A DNA stretch of 64,000 bases from UBA7446 sp965656545 (GCA_965656545.1 CBFHKZ010000001.1:248001-312000), one strand, 5' to 3'; counted from the first letter of the stretch, positions 9,673 through 18,326 are shown. Translations and numbers: made by a program. Notes: a model not told the origin generated them from the sequence alone.

Positions 9673-10369
9673 GATGATTATTTCCATATTGTTGTTTCTG
9701 ATTACGATTGTTCTTGGGGTGGTTATGCAGCAGCGCAATCAAAAAAGAGCAGTGACCTTAAAGCACGTATCTTGGGAGGATAACCGTCCAATTTGGATGC
9801 CAAAAGACTCCGTTAATAAATTGTTGACACTTGCTTTGAGTGATAGTGTGTCTGCTTTTAAAAGTGGTCTAAATTTGAGAAACATTGAACAAACACTTAA
9901 CCAAAACGCTTGGGTCGAAGATGCCCAGAGTTACGTTTCCATTGATGGAGGTGTAGGCGTTCACGTTACAACCAAAATACCAGTAGTGCGTATACAGAGT
10001 GATAGCAATTATTATGTAGATAATCATGGCGAGGCGTTCCCATTGTCTCCTTTCAAATCGGTTCAAGTGCCGTTTGTCTATGGCAATCCAACTGCGGAGC
10101 AGCGTCACGCACTAATTGATGTAGTTGAGCAAATGTCAAAAGACGCTTTTATGTCTGATCACATTGTTGCATATGAGTGGATGTCTGATGGCTTGATTGT
10201 TGAGCCCCGTCACCAAGACTATTCCATTGTTCTTGGCACACCCAATCAGTTGCACGACAAAATTCAAAATTACAAGGCTTTCTATGCAAAAATGCAAGAC
10301 AGCACAGTGTTAAAAACCTATAAAACAGTAAATCTTTCGTTTCACGGACAAGTAGTTTGTTCAAAATAA
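9665..10369 (+). CDS. ftsQ: FtsQ-like cell division protein
   Basis: A bitopic membrane protein of 234 residues. It has an N-terminal membrane anchor (about residues 4-20, ISILLFLITIVLGVVM) followed by an extracytoplasmic region with a POTRA/FtsQ-like portion (NIEQTLNQNAWVEDAQSYV ... TTKIPVVRI) and a YYVDNHGEAFPLSP segment, which matches FtsQ/DivIB proteins. Sequence conservation in FtsQ is low, so the call relies on topology, this motif and the position between murC and ftsA. It overlaps murC by 8 bases. Confidence 0.85.
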   Translation: MHKMIISILLFLITIVLGVVMQQRNQKRAVTLKHVSWEDNRPIWMPKDSVNKLLTLALSDSVSAFKSGLNLRNIEQTLNQNAWVEDAQSYVSIDGGVGVHVTTKIPVVRIQSDSNYYVDNHGEAFPLSPFKSVQVPFVYGNPTAEQRHALIDVVEQMSKDAFMSDHIVAYEWMSDGLIVEPRHQDYSIVLGTPNQLHDKIQNYKAFYAKMQDSTVLKTYKTVNLSFHGQVVCSK

Positions 10370-10375
10370 TATGAT

Positions 10376-11683
10376 ATGGAACAAGAACAATTAGCAGTTG
10401 GATTAGATATTGGAACCACCAAAATAGTGGCCATGTTGGGCACCAAAAACGAGTATGGAAAACTCGAGATAGTTGGTGTTGGAAAATCCAAAAGTCAAGG
10501 CGTACACCGAGGTGTCGTAAATAACATAACCCAGACCATTCAATCGATACAGGCGGCTGCGCAAGAAGCAGAAGCCATTTCTGGCAAGAAAATCACCAGT
10601 GTGGTAGTTGGAATTGCAGGTCAGCATATTCGCAGTTTGCATCACAGCGATTATATCACCCGTACCAATGCAGACGAGGTCATTGATGAGGCAGACATAG
10701 AACGCCTAAAGAACCAGGTGTTTAAACTTGTTATGCTTCCGGGTGAGGAGATTATTCACGTGCTTCCACAAGAATACAAGGTGGATGGGCAGGCCGAAAT
10801 CAAGGAGCCCATTGGCATGTATGGCGGTAGGTTAGAGGCCAACTTCCACGTTGTGGTAGGTCAAGTGTCTTCCATTCGCAATATTGCCCGCTGTGTTAAG
10901 TCTGCCGGACTTGACTTTGGCGGCATCACATTGGAGCCATTGGCTTCGGCAGATGCAGTATTAAGCCAAGAAGAAAAAGAAGCTGGTGTTGCCCTGATTG
11001 ATATCGGTGGTGGTACTACCGATTTGGCCATATTTAAAGATGGTATCATTCGACATACCGCTGTTATTCCATTTGGCGGAAATGTCATTACAGAAGACAT
11101 TAAAGAGGGTTGTTCCATCATTGAAAAACAGGCGGAATTGCTTAAGATTAAGTTTGGGTCTGCATGGCCGGGTGAAAACAAAGACAATGAGATTGTTTCT
11201 ATCCCCGGACTACGTGGCAGAGATCCTAAGGAAATCACGCTCAAAAACTTGTCTAAAATCATACACGCACGTGTTACAGAAATTATAGAGCAGGTCTATG
11301 CCGAAATCAAGAATTATGGACACGAAGAGCAGAAGAAAAAACTGATAGCCGGTATTGTATTGACGGGTGGCGGAAGCCAACTCAAACACCTTAAGCAATT
11401 GGTGGAGTATATTACGGGTATGGATACACGTATTGGTTATCCAAACGAACATTTGGCCGGCGATACAGACAAAGCCACTGCAAGTCCGCTTTTTGCAACA
11501 GCAGTTGGATTGGTTATGAATGCAGCAGAAACCCAATTGGCACAGCTAGACGCGGAAGCAACGACAACAACAGACGAAACGGATGGTGGAGATGAAAATC
11601 CACCTGAGAAACCCCAAAAGCGGACGTCCGTTATTGACCGATTTACAGAGAGATTAAAAATATTTTTAGAAAGCGCAGAATAA
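10376..11683 (+). CDS. ftsA: Cell division actin-like ATPase FtsA
   Basis: FtsA is an actin-fold ATPase that tethers FtsZ filaments to the membrane. The phosphate 1 motif GLDIGTTKI is near the N-terminus, the SHS2 insertion follows, and the phosphate 2 region LIDIGGGTTDLAIF and the adenosine motif GIVLTGGGSQL are all present. The C-terminus ends in a basic amphipathic stretch (VIDRFTERLKIFLESAE) that fits the membrane-targeting helix. An acidic, threonine-rich linker (about residues 395-415) precedes that helix. It lies 9 bases upstream of ftsZ. Confidence 0.96.
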   Translation: MEQEQLAVGLDIGTTKIVAMLGTKNEYGKLEIVGVGKSKSQGVHRGVVNNITQTIQSIQAAAQEAEAISGKKITSVVVGIAGQHIRSLHHSDYITRTNADEVIDEADIERLKNQVFKLVMLPGEEIIHVLPQEYKVDGQAEIKEPIGMYGGRLEANFHVVVGQVSSIRNIARCVKSAGLDFGGITLEPLASADAVLSQEEKEAGVALIDIGGGTTDLAIFKDGIIRHTAVIPFGGNVITEDIKEGCSIIEKQAELLKIKFGSAWPGENKDNEIVSIPGLRGRDPKEITLKNLSKIIHARVTEIIEQVYAEIKNYGHEEQKKKLIAGIVLTGGGSQLKHLKQLVEYITGMDTRIGYPNEHLAGDTDKATASPLFATAVGLVMNAAETQLAQLDAEATTTTDETDGGDENPPEKPQKRTSVIDRFTERLKIFLESAE

Positions 11684-11692
11684 ACTTTATCT

Positions 11693-13519
11693 ATGGAAAC
11701 ATTTGACAACATAACATTCGATATGCCCAAGAACAGGAGCAATGTCATTAAGGTAATTGGCGTTGGTGGCGGCGGCAGCAATGCCCTTAACTACATGTAC
11801 AAACAAGGGATCAACGGCGTTGATTTTGTGGTGTGTAATACCGATGCTCAAGCACTTGAAAACAGCCCAATTCCCAACAAGGTTCAGCTGGGTGTTTCAC
11901 TAACCGAAGGTCTTGGTGCAGGCGCCGATCCTGAAGTGGGAGCACAGTCAGCAGTTGAAAACTTGGATCAAATATCAGACATGCTTAGCGTGAATACCAA
12001 GATGATTTTTATCACCGCTGGAATGGGTGGTGGTACGGGTACTGGTGCAGCACCTGTAATTGCAAAGTTGGCGCAAGAGATGGGCGTATTAACCGTTGGT
12101 ATCGTAACCATGCCTTTCCAATTTGAAGGAAAACTACGTAACGAGCAAGCCCAACAAGGACTTAACAACCTACGCAAACACGTCGATTCACTAATTGTGA
12201 TTAACAACAACAAGCTGCGCGAGGTTTATGGCGATTTAGGCTTTAAGCAAGGCTTTGCAAAAGCAGATGAGGTACTGGCAAATGCGTCTAGAGGTATTGC
12301 TGAAGTAATCACGAATCACTACACTCAAAATATTGATTTAAGGGATGCCAAGACCGTTTTGGCCAGTAGTGGAACAGCCATTATGGGATCTGGTGTAGCT
12401 TCTGGTAGTCAGCGTGCAAACGAAGCTATTGTGCAAGCATTGGACTCACCACTGCTAAACGACAACAAAATATTAGGTGCCAAAAATGTATTGCTTCTTA
12501 TTGTCTCTGGTAGTGATGAAGTGACCATTGATGAGATTAGTGCCATAAACGAATACATTCAAAAAGAGGCGGGCAACAGTACCAATATTATTATGGGTAT
12601 AGGCGAAGATGAAAAACTTGACAATGCCATCTCGGTTACCATCATAGCTACTGGTTTTGCGCCAGACATGCAACAGGAAATTGTTCATGCCGATCCACAG
12701 AAAATCATTCATTCGCTTGACGATGATCAGAAAGTAACCCACGATTTGTCGGCAGGTCAAATTCCATTATTTGAAACTGAGGCAGCGCAAGCACCAGTTT
12801 ACGAAGCAACAGCAGCTACTGAAGCGGTTGAAAGTATTATCCCAACAACAGATTTGTTACGTGATTTGGACGTTTCGTTTGAAGAAGTAAAAGCGCCTGT
12901 TGAAGTTGTTGCGTCGCAGCCAACTGCGTTTACCATTCACGATGTGACGCCAGCGGTTAACGACATTGAGGTGGTTGATGCTCAAGAGGTTGTCCCTGAG
13001 CCTACGGTAGTCTCTCCAATTGATCAGCCTTTGGAAAAAAGACCTTCGGAAGAAGAAAATGAACCTGCTGTTTTGTTTCATTTGGATGCAGAAGCGTTAA
13101 CGCCTCAAGCAAAGCAAGTACCACCGACAACTAAAGCTGAAGAAGAAGTTACCCGTTTTGTTTTGGAAATGGATGAGGAGCCAGCAACGGCACCGGTGAT
13201 GCGCAAGCCTGAAACAACACCAAAAGAAACACCGGCAACAGAAGAAAAACCCTTTTCACCTATAGATGGTACCATAGCCGAAGGATTGGCAAACAGGACG
13301 GAGGAGCGTAAGGAAAAGCTAAAGCAGTTTAACTATCGCTTCAACCAAAACACTAGGGTAGAGGACTTGGAGCGCGAGCCGGCTTATAAGCGTCAAGAAG
13401 TTGAATTAAGTGATCCTGATAACGGTGGGTCGGCATCACGCACTTCACTGAGCGTTGATAGCCAAAACGAAGTCCAGATAAGAACCAACAATTCATTTTT
13501 ACACGATAACGTAGATTAA
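11693..13519 (+). CDS. ftsZ: Cell division GTPase FtsZ with long C-terminal linker
   Basis: This is the tubulin-like GTPase of the division ring. The GTP-binding GGGGSNALNYM segment is near the N-terminus and the tubulin signature GGGTGTGAAP is at about residues 112-121. The globular domain ends near residue 335. About 270 residues of low-complexity, glutamate-, proline- and threonine-rich linker follow, so the protein (608 residues) is much longer than the 383-residue E. coli FtsZ; long tails are typical of Bacteroidota. A more ordered basic segment (KEKLKQFNYRFN ... PAYKRQEVEL) lies near the end and may bind partners. Confidence 0.97.
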   Translation: METFDNITFDMPKNRSNVIKVIGVGGGGSNALNYMYKQGINGVDFVVCNTDAQALENSPIPNKVQLGVSLTEGLGAGADPEVGAQSAVENLDQISDMLSVNTKMIFITAGMGGGTGTGAAPVIAKLAQEMGVLTVGIVTMPFQFEGKLRNEQAQQGLNNLRKHVDSLIVINNNKLREVYGDLGFKQGFAKADEVLANASRGIAEVITNHYTQNIDLRDAKTVLASSGTAIMGSGVASGSQRANEAIVQALDSPLLNDNKILGAKNVLLLIVSGSDEVTIDEISAINEYIQKEAGNSTNIIMGIGEDEKLDNAISVTIIATGFAPDMQQEIVHADPQKIIHSLDDDQKVTHDLSAGQIPLFETEAAQAPVYEATAATEAVESIIPTTDLLRDLDVSFEEVKAPVEVVASQPTAFTIHDVTPAVNDIEVVDAQEVVPEPTVVSPIDQPLEKRPSEEENEPAVLFHLDAEALTPQAKQVPPTTKAEEEVTRFVLEMDEEPATAPVMRKPETTPKETPATEEKPFSPIDGTIAEGLANRTEERKEKLKQFNYRFNQNTRVEDLEREPAYKRQEVELSDPDNGGSASRTSLSVDSQNEVQIRTNNSFLHDNVD

Positions 13520-13520
13520 T

Positions 13521-13967
13521 ATGAGCTTACAAGAAAATGTCAATGAGCAGCTTAAGGCTGCTATGAAAGCAAAGGATACGGTAGCCTTGGAATCGTTACG
13601 CGCCATAAAGACAGCCATTATGATGACACAAACCCAAGCAGGCGCAAAAGAACTTACTTCTGACGATGAGATCAAACTTGTACAAAAGCTGGTCAAACAG
13701 CGAAAAGACAGTGCGGAAATTTTCCATCAGCAAGGGCGTGTAGACTTGGCAGAGCCAGAGGAGGCGCAAATTAAGATTATTGAGCAGTTTTTACCTGAAC
13801 AGCTAGATGATGCTGCGATCACTGAAATAGTCGCTGCGATTATTGCCAAGACCGGCGCAGCTGGCATGCAAGACATGGGCAAGGTAATGGGCATGGCTTC
13901 AAAAGCGATGGCTGGCAAAGCAGACGGTAAGACGATATCTTCAATAGTGCGTCAAAAGCTATCATAG
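13521..13967 (+). CDS. GatB/YqeY domain protein
   Basis: A small cytoplasmic protein of 148 residues made of the YqeY/GatB tail domain. It begins SLQENVNEQLKAAMKAKD and contains EQFLPEQLDDAAI and a GKVMGMASKAMAGKADGK segment characteristic of the family. In GatB this helical domain contacts tRNA during Glu-to-Gln transamidation; the role of the free-standing form is not established. It begins one base after the ftsZ stop and is probably co-transcribed with the dcw genes. A tRNA-Arg lies just downstream. Confidence 0.92.
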   Translation: MSLQENVNEQLKAAMKAKDTVALESLRAIKTAIMMTQTQAGAKELTSDDEIKLVQKLVKQRKDSAEIFHQQGRVDLAEPEEAQIKIIEQFLPEQLDDAAITEIVAAIIAKTGAAGMQDMGKVMGMASKAMAGKADGKTISSIVRQKLS

Positions 13968-13998
13968 CAATATTCAAAAACGTATTATTGTCAACCTT

Positions 13999-14069
13999 GG
14001 CCCAGTAGTTCAACTGGATACCCGCCCGAACGTACCGTTCGGTACGGGCGGGGAATATCAGATTTCGGC
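13999..14069 (+). pseudogene. Broken tRNA-Arg 5' half interrupted by a hairpin
   Basis: Bases 13999-14020 match the first 22 bases of the intact tRNA-Arg at 14126 exactly. Bases 14053-14069 match the next 17, through the TCG anticodon loop. The two pieces are split by a 32-base GC-rich hairpin (14021-14052). The similarity stops at the 3' edge of the anticodon loop, so the second half of the tRNA is missing and the copy cannot be functional. The breakpoint in the anticodon loop suggests a duplicated attachment site or a partial tandem duplication. Confidence 0.85.
14021..14052. repeat. 32-bp GC-rich hairpin inserted in the tRNA remnant
   Basis: The outer arms CCCGCCCG and CGGGCGGG pair perfectly. 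Inside, TACCG and CGGTA form a second stem around TT, with AACG bulged on one side. The insert lies exactly between tRNA bases that are adjacent in the intact gene 105 bp away. It is far more GC-rich than its surroundings and resembles REP/MITE-like mobile palindromes. No transposase is present locally. Confidence 0.75.
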
Positions 14070-14125
14070 AATACTTTTGTTGGTGTTGATTATCGTCATA
14101 ACTTTGCTTAAACTATTTAGTAAAT

Positions 14126-14199
14126 GGCCCAGTAGTTCAACTGGATAGAATATCAGATTTCGGCTCTGAGGGTTGGGGGTTCGAATCCTCCCTGGGTCA
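14126..14199 (+). tRNA. tRNA-Arg (anticodon TCG)
   Basis: A complete 74-base cloverleaf can be folded by eye. The acceptor arms are GGCCCAG and CTGGGTC, the D-arm is GTTC/GAAT, and the anticodon stem TCAGA/TCTGA encloses the loop TTTCGGC with anticodon TCG (reads CGA). The variable loop is five bases, and the T-arm GGGGG/CCTCC encloses TTCGAAT. The discriminator base is A, and CCA is not encoded. A broken 5' half copy lies 57 bases upstream and recombinase debris lies directly downstream, so this gene is a probable integration target. Confidence 0.95.
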
Positions 14200-14216
14200 C
14201 TAAATCGGAGAATTGA

Positions 14217-14540
14217 TTCACAGGAATTGGTTCTCCTTTTTTTATGTTCGAGATTTCCTTCGACAAAATCGGGATTGAGCCAAAAATAGCGTTCACTTTT
14301 GGGGTTCGAACTACTAAGTGATGGATTTTCAATTTTTGACTGTAATTCTTCTTTTTGAGTTACATACTTGTCTTTAAACTTTTTGTAGATAGAGCTGTCT
14401 AATTCGCCAAGTGCATACCGCTCTTCAATAGAATCTATTTTTGTGTTGAGCTCTGTAATTGTTTTTTTAATGGACTTTTTTTGAGTTCTCAATTCTTTGG
14501 TGATGTTGTCGTGGTATTGAGATATCTGATTATACTCCTA
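14217..14540 (-). pseudogene. Serine recombinase C-terminal remnant
   Basis: Read on the minus strand from a stop near 14540, the frame gives EYNQISQYHDNITKEL, then a charged coiled-coil segment with IEERYALGELDSSIYKKF and NPSLSSSN. This resembles the coiled-coil C-terminal region of Bacteroidota large serine recombinases (site-specific integrases). There is no resolvase catalytic domain and no credible start, and the frame runs on into the antisense of tRNA-Arg. It is read as debris of a deleted integrative element. The family call is by recognition of the motif pattern and should be confirmed by a profile search. Confidence 0.6.
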
Positions 14541-14759
14541 AAAACTTTAATTTAATTAAAAATAAGGGAATCATAATCTCTTTACTTCCTAATGATTCAG
14601 TTGGATTATTACAAACCTTAATACTTAAAGAAGATATTTTAGGAAATCGTATTTCAAATCTACCAAGTATAGGAGCAATTGAACCTTTAGTAGTGAATGA
14701 TTCAAATTAGATTTAAATGTTTGAAATAGTTCATAATAAATTTGATTTAATTCACTTAA
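14541..14759. other. AT-rich gap with an unassigned coding trace
   Basis: A plus-strand open stretch ends at TAG 14708-14710 and would encode about 50 residues (GIIISLLPNDSVGLLQ in the middle). It has no credible start and runs into the recombinase remnant upstream. I do not recognise it. It may be the tail of another decayed gene. Nothing else is seen here. Confidence 0.3.
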
Positions 14760-15017
14760 ATTTTATCTAAATCATTCGAGCAGCAAGCAAACCTTTTAAA
14801 TAGCTCATTACATCGATTTACATTCGAAATAATAACTAAGCCCGCTCAAAGAGCAGCATCTACGAAACAATGGTTGGTAGATAAAGGGATTTCAGCAGAA
14901 CGATTAAATTCGTTTGGTTTTGGTGAGCGTAAACCTGTTAATGATTGCATGGCAAAAAAATGTACAAAACGAGAGTTTGACCAAAACCGCAGAACTGAAT
15001 TTTTAATAAGACAATAG
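14760..15017 (+). pseudogene. OmpA-family C-terminal domain remnant
   Basis: The frame ending at TAG 15015-15017 encodes TKQWLVDKGISAERL, then FGFGERKPVND and REFDQNRRTEFLI. This is the C-terminal half of an OmpA-like peptidoglycan-binding domain, with the conserved NRRTEF end. The part that should carry the first half (around residues FTFEIITKPAQRAAS) is only vaguely similar, and there is no signal peptide or start. It is a truncated gene next to the recombinase remnant. About 160 bases of empty AT-rich sequence follow. Confidence 0.7.
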
Positions 15018-15179
15018 TATTTTATTCACTACTAAAATCACTTAATAGAGATTTACGGAAGAAGAATAAACGTTAAATGGTTCCTTTTAATATTTCGGTA
15101 AATTCTGTAATGTTTAAAATTTTGAATTAAGTATAAACACTTTTTAGGTTACCTGAGTAGAAGACAAGTAAAATCTAAT

Positions 15180-15890
15180 TTAAGATGTAAGGTGAAGCAT
15201 CTTGCTTTTGTAATATTTCAAAAGATCATTAATTTGGCTATAATCTTCATCTTTTACCTTAACATCTGTTAATCTTGGTAGGTGCTCAGCAAAAAAGATT
15301 TCGTTATTCGCCATTTCAAATAGGTTGCTGGCAAACGAATGTGGATATGGAAATTTTGGATCTATTTCTAGAATTACATCTGCTACCTTTTGTATCAATA
15401 TTTTATAGCTTAAATAAAAACCTTGTTTATTTTCTTCGTCAATATTTTTTGTGTGATAAGATTTAGAAGACTCAGATATCATAACCCTATGTAATATTTT
15501 TTCATTGATAAATTCTATGGAAGGATTTTCTTTTGTGGCATCGACGAAGTTGTCAATTATCAAGTCTAATTTTAAATTGGGGTCAGTAATGTTCTTGGAA
15601 TTATAATCAATTAAATAGCTTACCCAATTCCAATACCAAACCACCAAATAGAGTAAAACGAAGTGCTTGTTTTCAAAATACCTGTAGATGGAAGCCTCGT
15701 TCGAACCCATTTTTTCTGCCAATTTCTTGAACGTAAATGACTCAAAACCAATCTGATCCATTAAAATCACACTATTGGTAAGTATGCTTCTGCCTAAATC
15801 GCTTTGCAATGGATCTCTAATTGATAGCCCTTGTGGAATTGAAAAATTAGTAATTAAAAACATAGCTGTAAAATTAAACAAAATGTCCAA
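15180..15890 (-). CDS. TetR-family transcriptional regulator
   Basis: A 236-residue protein with an N-terminal TetR-type helix-turn-helix at about residues 54-78 (FTFKKLAEKMGSNEASIYRYFENK) and a helical, ligand-binding C-terminal half without recognisable family features. The start at 15890 gives an unusually long lead; ATG at 15863 is a good alternative. It is divergent from the SulP gene, with 114 bases between them that contain an inverted repeat overlapping the SulP promoter. It is therefore likely to regulate the transporter-carbonic anhydrase pair, perhaps with its own gene. The codon use is AT-rich like the rest of this block. Confidence 0.85.
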   Translation of the reverse strand: MDILFNFTAMFLITNFSIPQGLSIRDPLQSDLGRSILTNSVILMDQIGFESFTFKKLAEKMGSNEASIYRYFENKHFVLLYLVVWYWNWVSYLIDYNSKNITDPNLKLDLIIDNFVDATKENPSIEFINEKILHRVMISESSKSYHTKNIDEENKQGFYLSYKILIQKVADVILEIDPKFPYPHSFASNLFEMANNEIFFAEHLPRLTDVKVKDEDYSQINDLLKYYKSKMLHLTS

Positions 15891-15953
15891 TTTATGTTTA
15901 ACGATTACTCTTTTGTGTTTAAGTTATAATTATTTTTAATATATTTTACTATT

Positions 15954-15988
15954 ATACTTGTAAGTATTACTATCATAAATTATATTTG
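15954..15988 (+). promoter_or_regulatory. Promoter of the SulP gene with overlapping inverted repeat
   Basis: A Bacteroidota promoter fits exactly: TTG at 15958-15960, a 20-base spacer, and TATATTTG at 15981-15988, 16 bases before the SulP ATG. The inverted repeat ATACTT-GT-AAGTAT at 15954-15967 covers the upstream element. This is the size and placement expected of a TetR-type operator. That the neighbouring TetR protein binds it is inference. Confidence 0.6.
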
Positions 15989-16004
15989 TTTAAATTTTAA
16001 TAAA

Positions 16005-17609
16005 ATGAAAAACTATTTGTCTTATTTAAAAAATGACCTTCCTGCAAGTATTGTTGTATTTTTTGTTGCAATACCACTATGTTTAGGTATTGCTCTAGCT
16101 AGTGGTGCGCCGCTTTTTTCTGGATTAATAGCGGGTATTATTGGCGGTATTGTTGTAGGAACGATTAGTGGTTCTCAGGTTGGTGTAAGTGGTCCAGCTG
16201 CTGGTCTTGCAGCTATTGTGCTTGCCGCCATAACAACGCTTGGTGGCTTTCAAAATTTTCTTTTAGCTGTTGTACTTGGGGGAGCCATTCAGGTATTGTT
16301 AGGGGTTTTTAAAGCAGGTATTATTGGGTATTATTTTCCTTCATCTGTAATTAAAGGAATGCTAACGGGTATAGGTATTATAATTATTCTTAAACAAATA
16401 CCCTACTTCTTTGGTTATGATGCCAGTGTTGAAAGTGATGTTACTTTACTACAAGTTGGTGGTGAAAGCATCTTTTCAAACACGATTAACAGTATCAACT
16501 ATATAAGTATTGGTCCCACAGTCATAGCGCTTATTTCTCTAGGAATTCTTGTTTTATGGAATACAGTTCTTTCAAAAAAAGCAAAAATTTTCCAATTAAT
16601 TCAAGGTCCTTTGGTTGCAGTAGTCGTTGGTATTATTTTTTATGCTGTTAATACGAATAGTGGTTTGTTTGGTTTTAATGCCGATCAGTTAGTTGCTGTT
16701 CCAGTACCACAAGATACGAGTGATTTTTTAGGCCAATTTAGTTTCCCAAATTTTGCTGCTATTACAAACCCGCAAATATGGGTAGTTGCTTTTACAATTG
16801 CCATTGTGGCCAGCCTAGAAACACTTTTATGTGTGGAAGCAACAGATAAACTAGATCCTGAAAAAAGAATTACGCCAACAAATAGAGAGTTGTTTGCACA
16901 AGGTACAGGGAATATACTGTCTGGATTGATTGGCGGACTTCCAATTACGCAAGTGATTGTGAGAAGTTCTGCAAATATTCAATCAGACAATAAAACTAAA
17001 ATGTCAGCTATCATTCACGGAATTTTTCTGTTGATTTCGGTACTTCTAATTCCTAGATTGTTGAATATGATTCCCCTCTCTGTTTTAGCAGCTATCTTAT
17101 TTGTGGTAGGCTATAAATTAGCTAAGCCAGCCCTTTTTAAAACCATGTATAATTTAGGTTGGAAGCAATTCGTTCCTTTCATAACAACAGTATTGGGAAT
17201 TATATTTATTGACTTACTTATAGGTCTTGGTTTAGGTCTAATGGTTGGTGTTGGTGTTGTCCTTATTAAAAGTTATCAAAACTCACATTTTCTCCATATT
17301 GAAGGAGGAAAGAATAAAAACGATAAGGTGAAAATGACCTTGGCTGAAGAAGTAACGTTTTTTAACAAAGGAGCCATACTCAAAGAGTTGGACAACTTAC
17401 CAGAAAATTCATTTCTAGAACTTGATGTTAGAAAGACACGTTATCTTGATAATGATATCATTGAAATTCTTGATGATTTTTCATTCAAAGCAAAACTTAG
17501 AAATATTTCCATCAAAATCGTTTCTGAAAGAGGTACGGCCGAAAATATACCTAACTACTTAGACTTTTTTAGAAACAACCCTAAAACGGAGCTTTATAAA
17601 ATGCTTTAA
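16005..17609 (+). CDS. SulP-family anion transporter with STAS domain
   Basis: A polytopic inner membrane protein of 534 residues in the SLC26/SulP family. It opens with YLKNDLPASIVVFFVAIPLCLGIALASGAPL, the conserved first-helix region, and has about 12 membrane segments. A cytoplasmic STAS domain occupies about residues 430-534. SulP proteins carry sulfate, bicarbonate or other anions. The carbonic anhydrase gene 41 bases downstream argues for bicarbonate or linked CO2 handling, as for BicA-like and other SulP-carbonic anhydrase pairs, but the substrate is not proven by sequence. Codon use is AT-rich compared with the dcw genes. Confidence 0.92.
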   Translation: MKNYLSYLKNDLPASIVVFFVAIPLCLGIALASGAPLFSGLIAGIIGGIVVGTISGSQVGVSGPAAGLAAIVLAAITTLGGFQNFLLAVVLGGAIQVLLGVFKAGIIGYYFPSSVIKGMLTGIGIIIILKQIPYFFGYDASVESDVTLLQVGGESIFSNTINSINYISIGPTVIALISLGILVLWNTVLSKKAKIFQLIQGPLVAVVVGIIFYAVNTNSGLFGFNADQLVAVPVPQDTSDFLGQFSFPNFAAITNPQIWVVAFTIAIVASLETLLCVEATDKLDPEKRITPTNRELFAQGTGNILSGLIGGLPITQVIVRSSANIQSDNKTKMSAIIHGIFLLISVLLIPRLLNMIPLSVLAAILFVVGYKLAKPALFKTMYNLGWKQFVPFITTVLGIIFIDLLIGLGLGLMVGVGVVLIKSYQNSHFLHIEGGKNKNDKVKMTLAEEVTFFNKGAILKELDNLPENSFLELDVRKTRYLDNDIIEILDDFSFKAKLRNISIKIVSERGTAENIPNYLDFFRNNPKTELYKML

Positions 17610-17650
17610 ACATATAAATAGAACACACAATAACATTTTAAGTAAATAAC

Positions 17651-18292
17651 ATGGAAAATTTATTAATTAACCACACGCACACACAAGATTCACAGGCTGC
17701 GGTATCACCTGATGCAGCTATTCAACTTTTAAAAGATGGAAATCAACGATTTTTAAGTAAATCAACACTGAATCGTTCCTTTGATAAACAAATTGAACTA
17801 ACTTCTGGTGGGCAGTACCCTTTTGCGGCGGTAGTAAGTTGTATAGATTCCAGAATTCCTACTGAGATTGTTTTTGATCAGGGCATAGGAGATATTTTTA
17901 ATGCTCGTGTTGCTGGTAATTTTGTGAATCAAGACATTCTAGGCAGCCTAGAGTTTGCCTGTAAACTTGCTGGATCAAAGTTAATTGTAATCATGGGGCA
18001 CACATCTTGTGGGGCTGTAAAAGGTGCATGCGATCATGCAGAACTTGGTAACCTAACTGCTATGCTAGATAATATTTCGCCAGCTTTGAATGAAGTAAAA
18101 ACTGCGGAAGGCGTTGATAGAAGTTCAAAGAATATTGATTTCGTTAATGAAGTGGCTGTTCAAAATGTTCACTTAACTATCGCCAAACTTAAAATGGATA
18201 GCCCAGTATTAAACGAAATGATTGAAAACGATGAGATTAAAGTTGTAGGCGCCATGTACGATGTTACATCTGGGAAAGTATCATTTATATAA
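17651..18292 (+). CDS. Beta-carbonic anhydrase
   Basis: A cytoplasmic zinc enzyme that interconverts CO2 and bicarbonate. The zinc ligands of the beta class are all present: Cys64 and Asp66 in CIDSR, and His117 with Cys120 in GHTSCGAVKG. There are 213 residues and no signal peptide, so the enzyme is cytoplasmic. It is in operon arrangement with the SulP transporter, so the pair would import bicarbonate and equilibrate it for carboxylases or pH control. The Asp-Arg pair of the active site (D66, R68) is intact. Confidence 0.95.
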   Translation: MENLLINHTHTQDSQAAVSPDAAIQLLKDGNQRFLSKSTLNRSFDKQIELTSGGQYPFAAVVSCIDSRIPTEIVFDQGIGDIFNARVAGNFVNQDILGSLEFACKLAGSKLIVIMGHTSCGAVKGACDHAELGNLTAMLDNISPALNEVKTAEGVDRSSKNIDFVNEVAVQNVHLTIAKLKMDSPVLNEMIENDEIKVVGAMYDVTSGKVSFI

Positions 18293-18326
18293 TACACTAC
18301 ATTTTTTCAATTTATTAAGAAAAGAC

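Noticed and set aside
14021..14052. A group I or group II intron in the tRNA copy
   Set aside because: The insert is only 32 bases, is a simple hairpin and lies in the D-loop region rather than the anticodon loop. The copy also lacks its 3' half, so no spliced tRNA could result.
14058..14492. A 144-codon minus-strand frame covering tRNA-Arg
   Set aside because: Its C-terminal half (SDPGRIRTPNPQSRN onward) is the antisense translation of the tRNA. Only the recombinase-like N-terminal half is meaningful and is reported as a remnant.
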